DNA of 64,000 bases, from NCBI GenBank assembly GCA_025201345.1, contig JAIXMG010000012.1, positions 248,001 to 312,000 of the forward strand, given 5' to 3'. Origin of the DNA: Thamnidium elegans. Its lineage: Eukaryota; Mucoromycota; Mucoromycetes; Mucorales; Mucoraceae. The notes below the pieces were generated by a model. That model saw only the letters and a list, made by a program, of their open reading frames with translations, did not search any database and was not told the origin of the DNA. Below, in pieces: positions 47,855-57,574 of the stretch; the first letter of the stretch is position 1; the number at the start of each line of letters is the position of its first letter. Made by a program: the position numbers and the translations under genes.

Positions 47855-49500
47855 TTAGTATTCAACGGGTGCTTCATTACCCAAAACATTACGTATATTG
47901 GTATATTGAGTTCGAACGTTTTCATTAAGCGAAATTGCTTCAAATACATTTTGTAAACCACTAGCGTCAAAATGATCCACATTATAAAGTTTAGAAGCTG
48001 TATACTCTAATTTAAACTTCAAATTGCCACTTTGGTTAGCTTCTTCCAAATTGGCATAATATTGATCCCAATCAAGAATTGTACCCACTGGGAAACTGCA
48101 TTAAAAAAAAATGTTTAGAAAAAAATATTGTCTCAGCAAGTATATATCTGTATTTACTTACCGAGTACCTTCAGTTTCATATTTATATATACGAACTGCA
48201 GGATTTTTTTCAGGAATAATGGAGGGTGCGTTCAAAAGTACACCGACTACCTTGTATTTTTCAAGCTCTTGTGCTGTCATGGGAACCTCTTCTTCTCCAA
48301 GGGCTGCGACTCGTGTATAAGTTCCGTCTTCTGTGTTCTTTAGGACGGCAGTTAATTGATCGTCTACATCAATAAAAAAGCAATAACAATAAATAACAAT
48401 AATAAAGTAAAAAAGAAAAGAAAAAAAAAAAAAAAACTTACGGTTGAAATGTCCAGAGAAATGAGCGAGAATAACATCAGAGTAAGAACCTAATATACTA
48501 TAGTATTCACTATAACAAGACTCTCTATAAAAGTGTTTATCTTTTTTGCTATTGGGTGGGATATGAGCGCTATCACAATACGTTAGCATATCAACTATAT
48601 TTTATAAATAAAATACTTACAGGATATAAGCTTTGGATCCGTCTCTGCGAACATCTTCTAGAGATTTTTTAAACCAATCTAATTGGTGTCTTCCAGAACT
48701 ATCTGTTGCATTACATTCGTCTACAAGCTTATTTTTCTTGCTAAAGGATAAAGTGTTTAAATTGATGGTTCTTAAATTAGAAGAGATGTCTTGCGTGTAA
48801 TAACCAGCACGGTCAAACTCTGAACCGTAATTAAGATTATAAGGTTCCCAAATGCTCTTGAACTCCAAGTATTGTTCATCAAAGTCTTTGATATCATTAT
48901 GCTTATCTACATCATTATTACCAACGATGGGAATCTTTTTTTTAAAAAAAGAAAAAAAAAAGGATGAGTTCAAAGAAAGGAAGAAAAAAAGGGAACAAAA
49001 TAAACTTACCACTGTAGAAAAACCCTTCAAGAAATAATTGACAATGATCTTTTGAATTTCAATAACTTGTTCTTTGGTACGCAAGAATTTCTTATCTCGA
49101 TCATGTCTTGTAGAGTCACCAGTATAGATAACAAAATCCGCATCTGGTGCTTGAGCTTTCATAAAGGCAAATGCAGCCTCTACTAAAGCAGTGGGTGAAT
49201 CACATTTGGACCCGAGTGTGCCGAAACGACCTGCCACACCCTTTTCTGTATCTCCATCCTTTGTATGACAGAAACTAGAGACATCTGTTCCTTCTACGTA
49301 GTAGGGATCCAAATGGAAATCTAGGTGACCAGCTTAGCATAACTGTGTAATGTTTCTTATTTCTTTATCTTACCTGTCACGTGTATAAATGTTCCTGATA
49401 ACGCTTTACCATACTCTCTCTTGGTGGGAATAATTATACCGGTTACAGTAGTTACTAATAAAACTAAACTAGCTAAACTACTCAAGCTTTTAAACAACAT
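47855..49500 (-). CDS. Secreted calcineurin-like phosphodiesterase, PPN1 endopolyphosphatase / acid sphingomyelinase type
   Basis: Six exons: 49500..49374, 49332..49010, 48934..48621, 48569..48442, 48363..48162, 48095..47855 (1335 nt, 444 aa). An N-terminal signal peptide or anchor (LASLVLLVTTVTG) is followed by a metallophosphatase fold: DFHLDPYY (D-x-H), TGDSTRHDRD (GD...HD), PIVGNNDVD (GN-D), LAHIPPN, and SGHFNHDQL (the GHxxxD-type metal site of this group). PPN1 cuts long polyphosphate chains in the vacuole, and acid sphingomyelinase-like enzymes cleave phosphate esters outside the cell; both share these motifs. At 444 aa it is shorter than most PPN1 proteins, so I leave the substrate open. 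Start at 49500 gives a clean signal peptide; an upstream in-frame ATG at 49569 would only add hydrophobic residues. Confidence 0.82.
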
Positions 49501-50228
49501 AATTTTAAAAGGGATAATGTAGAGGAGAAAGAGAGAAAAAGAAATAAATAAACACGATTGCAACAACAAAAGGATACTTTATATACACAAGTCATATTGC
49601 CTAACAATAACAAATTCAGGGTTTTTTTTCAGTAGTAATAGTAACAAAAAAAAAGCTTGCTCCTATTATTGAATGCACCAATCGTTCTCTTATAGAAATA
49701 AACCTTTTTTTTTAGAATAACATTTTAAATAATAATTTTCAATATATACACTCACAAAGATAATATAGTTTAAAGTGTTTACAAAAAAAGGCTCCAATAT
49801 TAATTTAAGCTTTTAGATTATTTATTATGCTTTTAAACTTCCATGTTGATTTATTTATTGTTTCCTTTTTTTAGTATTATTTATGCAGTGGTTTTTAAAT
49901 TCTAAGAATTGCAACACACAAATAAAGAAAAAAGCAGGGTCGACATAAAGCCACCCTCCCTAAATATTCTGTTGCCATGCACTTCACGTGGTTTCACATA
50001 TTGATTGTGTTGTACAAACATAATAATTTGATTAAATTTGGAAAAATAAGCGAGTATATTTATACATGTATATATACTTTATTTTTATGTATGCGGCATT
50101 ACAAATACAAGTTTACATAAAGATAGATTAGTGCGTGAGAGAAAGAGGGAAAGGGATGTAATTAAATAGTAAAAAATAAGAATGAGTGTGTGTGTGTAAA
50201 AAAAGACAAAAAAACAGGAAAAAAATAT
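49501..50228. other. Spacer between the phosphodiesterase and Zn2Cys6 genes
   Basis: 728 bp; no supportable gene. It includes a GT microsatellite near 50190. Confidence 0.4.
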
Positions 50229-52794
50229 TTAATATATGAGAGATCTGGCCCATTCATCAGCGACAGATATTAATTCAAAAGTGTAGTCAGCAGGTTCAAT
50301 ACTCTTATTCGTAGGACCAGATGCAGCACTCGGTGTACCTACAGCTCCAATAGCCGTAGCAGCAGCAGCGACAGCAGCAGCAGAAACTGAACCAGATGGC
50401 GAAGACTGGGTACTTGGTTGCTGTTGGTAACAAGCATCAAAGGCAAATTGACCAGATATCATTGGATTGTTATGGAATGGCGATCTACGTCTTTCAGGGG
50501 AAACAGAACCATATACAGAGCTATTATTTTCAATATCACGGTGTTGTTGTTGCTGATTATAAAGGTCGATAGAAGAAGAAGAGGGAGTCATACTTCTTGT
50601 TTCATCTTTATGACAAAGATCATTAATAGCAGAAAATGCCGACGCATACGATTGAGGTACGGACATATTGTTCATATTGATATTATTTCCGTTTGTTGGC
50701 TGCAGCGTTAAATCAACAAGACGTGCAAAACTACGTAAATCGCGCATAGGAAGTCGTTCAACAATAAGTCGGACATCCTCCAAACTCTTTCGGAACTGGA
50801 TCTTTGAACCCTCCGAAATATCTAATCGGTGACTATCAAAATCAACTGCATGCGTTAAAGCTGCAAATATACCGGAAAAGGTAGACACAGCAAATGTGTA
50901 CATCAGGTGCTGATGTTGTACAGTCAAAGACACGATATGAGTAATCGTATTTGCTAAAGTCCTTCTTCTTTCACGATGAAGATGTTCATCTTGGTACCTG
51001 CAGCACATGATTAAAGATAGTTCAAGGTTATAACAAATCAAGTGTAAATTAGCAACCACAGCGGAAGAGGGGATAGCAGGAATAAATCTCTGTATACCAG
51101 GGTTATTAGCTGGTGTTGTCCACTGTAATTCATTGGGTAACATCTCTCTCCATTGGTTAATAGCGTCCAAATACTGTAAAATTTGGTTTTCTTCACTAAT
51201 TGTCCACAGACTCAAGCTTTTCATATCATATGTGAAGAAATGGATGACCTTTTCCATTAAAATCATGAGTCTGCATAGCTGGTTAAAGCCTTCTAGCACA
51301 AGACGTTCTTGAAGCGAGTCTTCGGGGACCGGAGTTGGAAAATCGAGTGCAATATCTTTCGATTTTAACATCCAAGGTCTTTCCATTGTACAACTCTCCA
51401 ATTTATCCATTACGAAACAAGTCCATAATACCCGCTTGCGTAACTCTATATCGCACTGAGACATTTGTGAACTATAATTGGCGGTATGTAAACCTAATTC
51501 AAAACACATACGGATTGCCATACCAGAGTACATCCAAGCTCTGCTGGATCTCACTCGCTTCCCGTTTTGAGGTACGTGGTCGCATTCGTATAAAGACATG
51601 TAAAGTAAAGCAATCACGGTACTAATTCTAGGTACGTCCATGAAATCGTCTATCAGTCTTCTAGCTCTGTTATAAAATAAATCGCCTTGTGTAGCTGGGT
51701 TCGAGGGATCGGATCGAAATGACGGGTTGTTGATACGTTTTGAAGCATGAGCATAAATACTGTTTAATAAAAGTGGCGTTACTAACGGTCCTTTGACTTT
51801 TAATTGGTCGTAAAACATGGATCTTGAGAGTGTAGGTAGTATATGATGGCACTCGTCAAAGAAGACACCAATTAGATGTTCTTGCGTAGGTCGCGAAGGC
51901 ATGTCAATAGGCGCTGTGTAAAATGTAGGCAGTTGGGGTTCGGGTGTCCAGCGAACAAATTCACCGTATGTACGCCAAGGAGTGACATTCTCATTACCCA
52001 GTTTTGAAGGGTCATGATGTAACGTTAAACGAACCAGTCCGTCTGTTAATTGCTCGATCATTTTATCCGGGCGCGTGTCAGGTTGAATAGTAGGTAGTGG
52101 TGTCGATAAAGATCGCATATTATTGCCACTACTACTACTACTTGCAAATAAGTTGTCAGGTCTATCTTGAGCATATATCTTTGTATCTTCGGGTGTAGGT
52201 ATAATATTGGTATTCATTTTAAGTTTAATGCTGCTGCTGGTACTGCTAGTACTGTGGTTGTGTCTGGGTTGTTGCTCGCCTAAATCTTGTAAATACGAAT
52301 CGGATATAGATGAACTGCTGGCTGACTCAACAACTGGATCTAATCTGATATATGTTTCGTCTGGGTTTTTTAAATACATGCATTTACGTCTCCTAGCTAC
52401 ATAAAATAGTTGTCAATATAAAATATATAGTTTTTTTTTCTTGCATAAATAATCAAGATACCTTTGCACTAATAAAAAAAAAGGGTTTAGACGATGCAAA
52501 AAAAAAAGGGATATACGCTTATTAAATTACCTGCATACACGGTTGCTTTCCATCACACTAAAACAGTAATATACAAGTTAGAATCTCGGCGTAAAAATTG
52601 AAAGACTAAATTCAAAAGGTACCTTTATTTTTTTCATTCGACAGGGATGACATGCTCTTCCAACCTTTAGTCTTTTATGCCTACTATCATCTGTAAATTG
52701 TTTAATTTGAATAAGAATTCAAGTTGTAATGAAGGGGGTTTTTTTTTTTTTTTTTTTTTTTACCTCTTAACGGCAATTCAAGCGTTGCAAACAT
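50229..52794 (-). CDS. Zn2Cys6 fungal transcription factor with a 7-nt micro-exon
   Basis: Five exons: 52794..52764, 52690..52623, 52557..52531, 52468..52462, 52396..50229 (2301 nt, 766 aa). The zinc cluster is spread over four exons: Cys24 and Cys27 (GRACHPCRMKKIK) in exon 2, Cys34 and Cys40 (CDGKQPCMQ) in exon 3, Cys43 in the 7-nt exon 4 (TGCAAAG), and Cys50 (ARRRKC) at the start of exon 5. Only inclusion of the micro-exon restores both frame and the canonical C-x2-C-x6-C-x5-C-x2-C-x6-C spacing. The large last exon has an acidic/Ser-rich linker and then a fungal-specific regulatory domain (about residues 170-450) with SRAWMYSGMAIRMCFELGLH and LRKRVLWTCFVMDKLES. A poly-Ala and Gln-rich tail follows. 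Target genes are unknown. Confidence 0.9.
52462..52468 (-). other. 7-nt micro-exon of the Zn2Cys6 gene
   Basis: TGCAAAG on the minus strand, preceded by TTATTAG and followed by GTATCT. It supplies Cys43 and Lys44 plus one base of the next codon. Flanking introns are 62 and 65 nt. Without it the fifth zinc ligand is missing and the frame breaks. Confidence 0.85.
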
Positions 52795-53688
52795 TTCGAA
52801 TAAGAGTAACGATAAAAGATACACAAAGAAAGAAAGAAAAAGAAAGAGAGAAAAGAGAGGGGAAATAAATAAATAAAAAAGGGGAGGGGAAAAAAAAAAG
52901 AAATTGGGGGAGTTGTTGAGTTTGATAACTCAATTACTGTGTTATATATTTTTAAGAGTTTCCAGTCAAACTGAAAAAGGCCTATAAAATTAAAAAGATA
53001 ATCTCAGTCCCTTTTTTTGTTGGTCACACACTACCCCATTTAAAAAAATTCATTGGGTGCAGTTGGTTTAGAACGTATTGTATTCATTTTAGTGCCAAGT
53101 GAACCTTTCTTTTTCGTAAGAAAAAGAATAATGTAATCAACCCTGAAACAAAACTAAGTCTGATAGTTACATTTTTATACGTTTATAGCTATCTCATCTG
53201 TTACATTGGCCAAGTCAAAAGTAAATATTTTGTGTTCCACTCATTTGGGGTAAAAAAATTCACTCACCGCACAAAACGTACATTAGTCTTTTACTGTTCG
53301 AAAGTAAACGGATCAACTTCTTGGGTAAAAAAAAAATTCCCTTACTATCACGTCTTTTTAGTCAGCAAATCTCTATTTTTAATCAAATAGTCATACCATG
53401 TGAATAACCCATAAAAAAGAAAATGATAAAGAAAATAAAAAAGAGGGAAATAAACAAGAAAAAAAGAGAGGAAGAAAACCTTTCTTCTTATACTTGTAAA
53501 AAAAAAAATAGCACTCAGAATAAGAAGCAATTTCCCCGCGGGAAAACATCCTCTTCAAGAAAACTCTTCTTCTTACAGTGCTCACGGTACCAATTTGCGT
53601 ATTTTTAAATATTTTTGCGCACTTGAAAATACAAAATAAGAAATATGATTTCCCTCACCCACCACTTCGCTCGAAGATTGATCTTATA
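52795..53688. other. Region upstream of the Zn2Cys6 gene, up to the Tc1 element
   Basis: About 890 bp, purine/pyrimidine-biased and AT-rich, without a supportable gene. Confidence 0.4.
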
Positions 53689-54679
53689 CAGTCACGTGTA
53701 ATAAATGTTTGAACGACTTCATTTTTTTAAAAAAAATAGAATACTTAACTTATCTTTCTTTCGATATATATCTACTTTTTGATAAATAACATAAAATGGC
53801 ACTTTTTGATATTACTAATAATTCTACTGAGAAGAGAAAGGGACGTTCAGATTTCGAAAAAGGCCAGATTATTGGTCTACATCAGCATATCGAATACTCA
53901 TTGGGCAAAATCAGTAAGCTTTTGGGTATCCGTAAGTCTACAGTCGCTAGCATCGTAACCCGTTAGAAAAACAAAGGAATAATTACAAACAAGGCTCGAT
54001 CTGGAAGATCTGAAAAAATTTCAGAACCGGGTAAACGTCTTCTGTCTAGAAATATTCGTCGAGAGACCTTCCAACCTTCCAATTACTTTATTGGAAATTT
54101 GAACTATGCTGATATTTGCATTTACAGGAAGACTTTCGCTTCGTATTTGAAGGAAATAGGTTTCGGTTCGTTTTCTCCTGCTAGGAAGTCAGGAATGGCA
54201 CCTACGCATATGGAAAAAAGCGCTTCCTGTCATACTGGCAAATATGCGACCTGGTGGAAGACAGCCCATCAAATAAAAGGCTTTGACTTTTGACCTGCGC
54301 AAAGTCCGGATTTAAATCCTATTGAGCATCTTTGGGCTGCTCTGGAAAAGCGTATTGAGAACATTATTCATCGTATATTTAATACCGAGCATCTCAAGGT
54401 GTCTCTTCAAAATGAGTGGCGAAACTTAGACAACGACTTATTGTCGAATTTAGTGACAAGTAGTTATGTCAGTCTGTAGTAGACAATAGCGATGACTGCT
54501 CTAAATACTAAAAAAATAAAAATAATTTTTTGTAAAAATAATACTCTTTTCTTTAAGAGTTTTAAATTTGGTAGTGTTTGAAAGACTTTTTATTAACTAG
54601 CTTTACTGTTTGAATTCGGATGAATATAACACTTTTCAAAAAAAAAAAAAATCGTTTAAACATTCATTACACGTGACTG
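53689..54679 (+). mobile_element. Complete but inactive Tc1/mariner element with matching terminal inverted repeats
   Basis: Both ends begin CAGTCACGTGTAAT and agree at 26 of the first 28 positions in inverted orientation (left 53689..53716, right 54652..54679). Each end is flanked by TA (53687-53688 and 54680-54681), the standard target duplication of the Tc1/mariner superfamily. Between them lies a broken transposase gene. At 991 bp the element is shorter than a typical full copy (about 1.3 kb or more), consistent with an internal deletion. The palindrome CACGTG sits in each terminal repeat. Confidence 0.9.
53796..54480 (+). pseudogene. Broken Tc1-like transposase
   Basis: Starts MALFDITNNSTEKRKGRSDF and shows an N-terminal helix-turn-helix (HIEYSLGKISKLLGIRKSTV), a second DNA-binding part (KARSGRSEKISEPGKRLLSR), and, after a jump, the catalytic-domain end ASCHTGKYATWW and PAQSPDLNPIEHLWAALEKR. 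In-frame stops occur near 53964 (TAG) and 54292 (TGA, at a position usually Trp). The part carrying the first catalytic Asp is missing, in keeping with deletion of roughly a third of the gene. It cannot encode an active enzyme. Confidence 0.88.
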
Positions 54680-54855
54680 TACTAGAAGTCAAAAACCTAA
54701 CTATTTTATTTCTTAACTGATTTATCATAAAAGCAGATTTCTTATTTGTATTTGAATTTTTTTTTTCTCCTGCTTAAAATTAGCGCTGGCGCTTCCTCAA
54801 GCGTTCCAGTGCTTGTACAAGCATCAGTGCTTAAGATTAAGTGCTTTTTCTCGCC

Positions 54856-55415
54856 ATGGTGTTACTAGAAGAACTTTACCCTTTTCTGATTTTAAAACCA
54901 TCAATCAAAAGCCCATTACAACCATATAATGAAGAAATAATCAAGGCTTTTGGTTGTGGTTCAGTAGCTGACTTTGCAAAGGAAGTCAAATTGTTCAAAG
55001 CAAACCATAAACAAGACAATGCCGCCAAATTCATTTCGAAGATGTTTAAACTTGTTTCCAGCATTGCGACGAATCCTAATATACTAGAAATGATCAAGAA
55101 AAGGGGGGTTAATTACTGTTCTTATTTAATCGACCCTCTCATGAATTTGTAGAGGACAAGGTATGCTTTTACCAGATTGGGGAGTATAAGTTGGAGGCAA
55201 TCCATAAGGAGATTATAGGAAGACATGACGTTAAACTGGTAAATACCAGCTATAATGCCGACGGATGTCATACATCTACGGTAGCTGGTAAATGTATTGA
55301 GTTGTCGGTTGTTGAGGTCTCTGGTAGTATCAATGAGACAAGTCAAGCAAGATTTACAAAAGACCATATAAAGGCCGGCTTTGATGCTTTAGCACTTCTT
55401 CAAGAGATTGTGTGA
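54856..55415 (+). pseudogene. Relic of an unassigned, probably multicopy coding family (I)
   Basis: Two successive frames carry protein-like sequence: 54856..55152 with LEELYPFLILKPSIKSPL and FKANHKQDNAAKFISKMFKL, then a shift to a frame that runs to 55415 with GEYKLEAIHKEIIGRHD, ELSVVEVSGSINETSQ and KDHIKAGFDALALLQEI. A frameshift at about 55110-55150 separates them. The style matches large lineage-specific hypothetical proteins that I believe recur in Mucoromycota genomes, but I cannot name a function. Confidence 0.5.
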
Positions 55416-55506
55416 TGCATTTAATCTTTACTGCAGTTATTCCAACTGAATATGATGATTCTGAATCCAAAATGAGGGATTTGGTAAAACTTCTCTGGAC
55501 TTTTAA

Positions 55507-55530
55507 GGTTATATGGTTATATGGTTATAT
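55507..55530 (+). repeat. 8-bp tandem repeat GGTTATAT x3
   Basis: Three perfect units directly downstream of relic family I. Confidence 0.8.
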
Positions 55531-55577
55531 ATGTTACATTGATATTTTCTGACTGAGTATTTCATTAATAGTTTGGT

Positions 55578-55778
55578 TTGAATTTAACTCTGGAGAATGT
55601 TGAAAAACTCCACAAAGAACACCAAGCTGTCGAGTTGGCTATTGCGAGAGAAACGACCGACCGGGCAACCGCAGCAGCAACATCCATCCCCACTTCCTTT
55701 GAAAAAGGAAGTATATTGAAAATTAAAGGGGAATATATTCCTGGTTATGAAGAACTTGAAGTTCATTCCAGTGATTAA
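55578..55778 (+). pseudogene. Open frame possibly belonging to relic family I
   Basis: 66 codons with protein-like content (TLENVEKLHKEHQAVELAI, ILKIKGEYIPGYEELEVHS). It may be the 3' exon of the preceding relic, separated by the tandem-repeat-bearing, intron-like stretch from 55416 to about 55571, which ends in AATAG. No recognisable domain. Confidence 0.35.
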
Positions 55779-56840
55779 GTTTTTTTTTAAAAAAAATTTA
55801 TCATATAATATATCTCAGTTTATTTAGTCTTCGTTAACATTAGTGAACATCTTGCTGTATTTTTTTTTTACATTGTTGTATTGAGTAAGTCTTTAAGGGA
55901 TATTTAACTTAAAATACAGCCTGTTAACATGTTCATCAAACCGCCTTTGAAAGTAAATACGAGAAGAATTTTAGAATCAAGGTTTTTGACTGCTGCTATT
56001 CTTCAGTTAACTCTATGAAAACAAGTTCGCCTAATTGTTAAATTGATATGCTTATTACATGCCTTTAAATAAAAATGCAAAAGGCTCTGTGCTAATAACC
56101 ATTGAATTTTATTTAAGGAAGTTATTAAATGTTTGGTGTTCTGGTTGCATTAAGATCGACAAGAGTAATATCTTCAAGTACATGGCACATGATTTTCCAG
56201 CAGTGATAGGTTGTAAGTCGCCTTGCGTCTCCTAGATGTAGCAAAATAAGGATAATTGATCTACGCCGTATCATAAATGATCTTGATAGTATTCTAGTTT
56301 TCATTAGCACAACCTTAAACAAAGCATTTGAATGTCACACCAGAAGAGTTGTTATAGATACTCTACACGGAGGTTTAGAGAAGTAACGTTAGTAACTGCC
56401 TTACAAAGTTCAAAAAAAAGATGGCAATATTGTCAGAAGGAGCAGCATGTCGTAAGGCAACAGCATAAATACCACCACAATACAAGGGCTCGGTCAGCGC
56501 AAGTATAGCGCCCAAGCTCCTCACTACCAAGCTGAGCTAGCCGGTCATTTGAATTTCAAGTCCTTCAACAAACGAGGGCATGGTCACCTTGCGGCCAAGC
56601 CACAGTCTCGCAACAGATGCAAAGAACAATTAAATAGCAATTTCTATACTTTCCTGAGCATTAATTGGAGGAAAAGTTTTTATATATAAAGGGCCACCTA
56701 CGACGTGAATATCTGGTATTGAATTTATGCCCAATTACATACTACTAAGCAAGATCTTACATTCTTTCACTTGATCAATTTGCGGTTACTCCAAATAAGT
56801 ATTTTCTCCTTTACTCTCATTTGTTCGAAAAGCTTTTATT
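55779..56840. other. Non-coding stretch between relics
   Basis: About 1.06 kb. A minus-strand frame at 56125..56322 is rich in Arg/Ile/Leu and has no recognisable domain. The part from 56400 to 56640 is noticeably more GC-rich than its surroundings. I see no gene. Confidence 0.35.
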
Positions 56841-57574
56841 ATGTTTTCAATCGCTGGAAAAATTATGTTTGAGAATGTTCAGCGAGACATTGTTGATGAA
56901 AATGGTAATGAGGCCATGGGCTGGGAAGAAGAAGTCAATCCCCATAACACAGAAACTTTGAGTAATTTGACTCAATATTCTGGTAAACAATCATAGATCT
57001 CGATATGACAGACCCCCAAAATTCGTGATAGAATGGATCAGTTATAGAAGACTATCAACACTAGCACCGCACCTAAAACAAGTATGCCGATTATTCCGAT
57101 AGTCAAAAAACATTGTTTGTGTATTACTTGCAGCTGAAGTTTTTAAATGCTGTAGTAGAAGTAGAAACGCTGCGATTAATGTTCGTACTGGTCAGGATTG
57201 GGCTAAGAGATTCAAGGATGATCCTGATTGGGATATTTTCGAAAAACAAACCAACAAATTCCATAAGAGAAAAAGTCAGCTTCAGGACGAACATAAGACT
57301 CATTTCGTTGAGTTTTTCGATGAAATCCCCCCATTCCCGAGTATCTGATGCAGTCGAGGAACTCACTAAAAATTTCGAAGGATTTATCTTGAAAGAAACA
57401 GTTGTTGAAAAATTCATTTTAATTGAATGCAACTTGAGTATCAAAACAATTACTCGTCATCCGGTTGCAAGAAATCAAAGTGCAAAGATCAAAGAGAGAC
57501 GTGAATGGGTAGAGACTTGGTCGAAAACCGATATGAACTACACTGAAAATTGGGAGAATTTCGGCCACCCTTAA
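56841..57574 (+). pseudogene. Decayed IS630/Tc1-type transposase, N-terminal half
   Basis: Begins MFSIAGKIMFENVQRDIVDE with EANPHT-like VNPHNTETLSNLTQYSGK, then stops. Further on it continues in another frame with RTGQDWAKRFKDDPDWDIF and KSQLQDEHKTHFVEFFDE, then shifts to HSRVSDAVEELTKNFEGF, ECNLSIKTITRHPVARNQS and ERREWVETWSKTDMNYTEN, ending at 57574. This is the order seen in the DNA-binding and linker part of Mucoromycota IS630-type transposases, just before the first catalytic block (CVFIDE-like), which is absent. At least two frameshifts and several stops; dead. Confidence 0.72.

Noticed and set aside
50203..52378. Zn2Cys6 gene starting at the ATG near 52379
   Set aside because: That start would remove the whole zinc cluster; upstream exons with perfect ligand spacing and frame show the true start at 52794.
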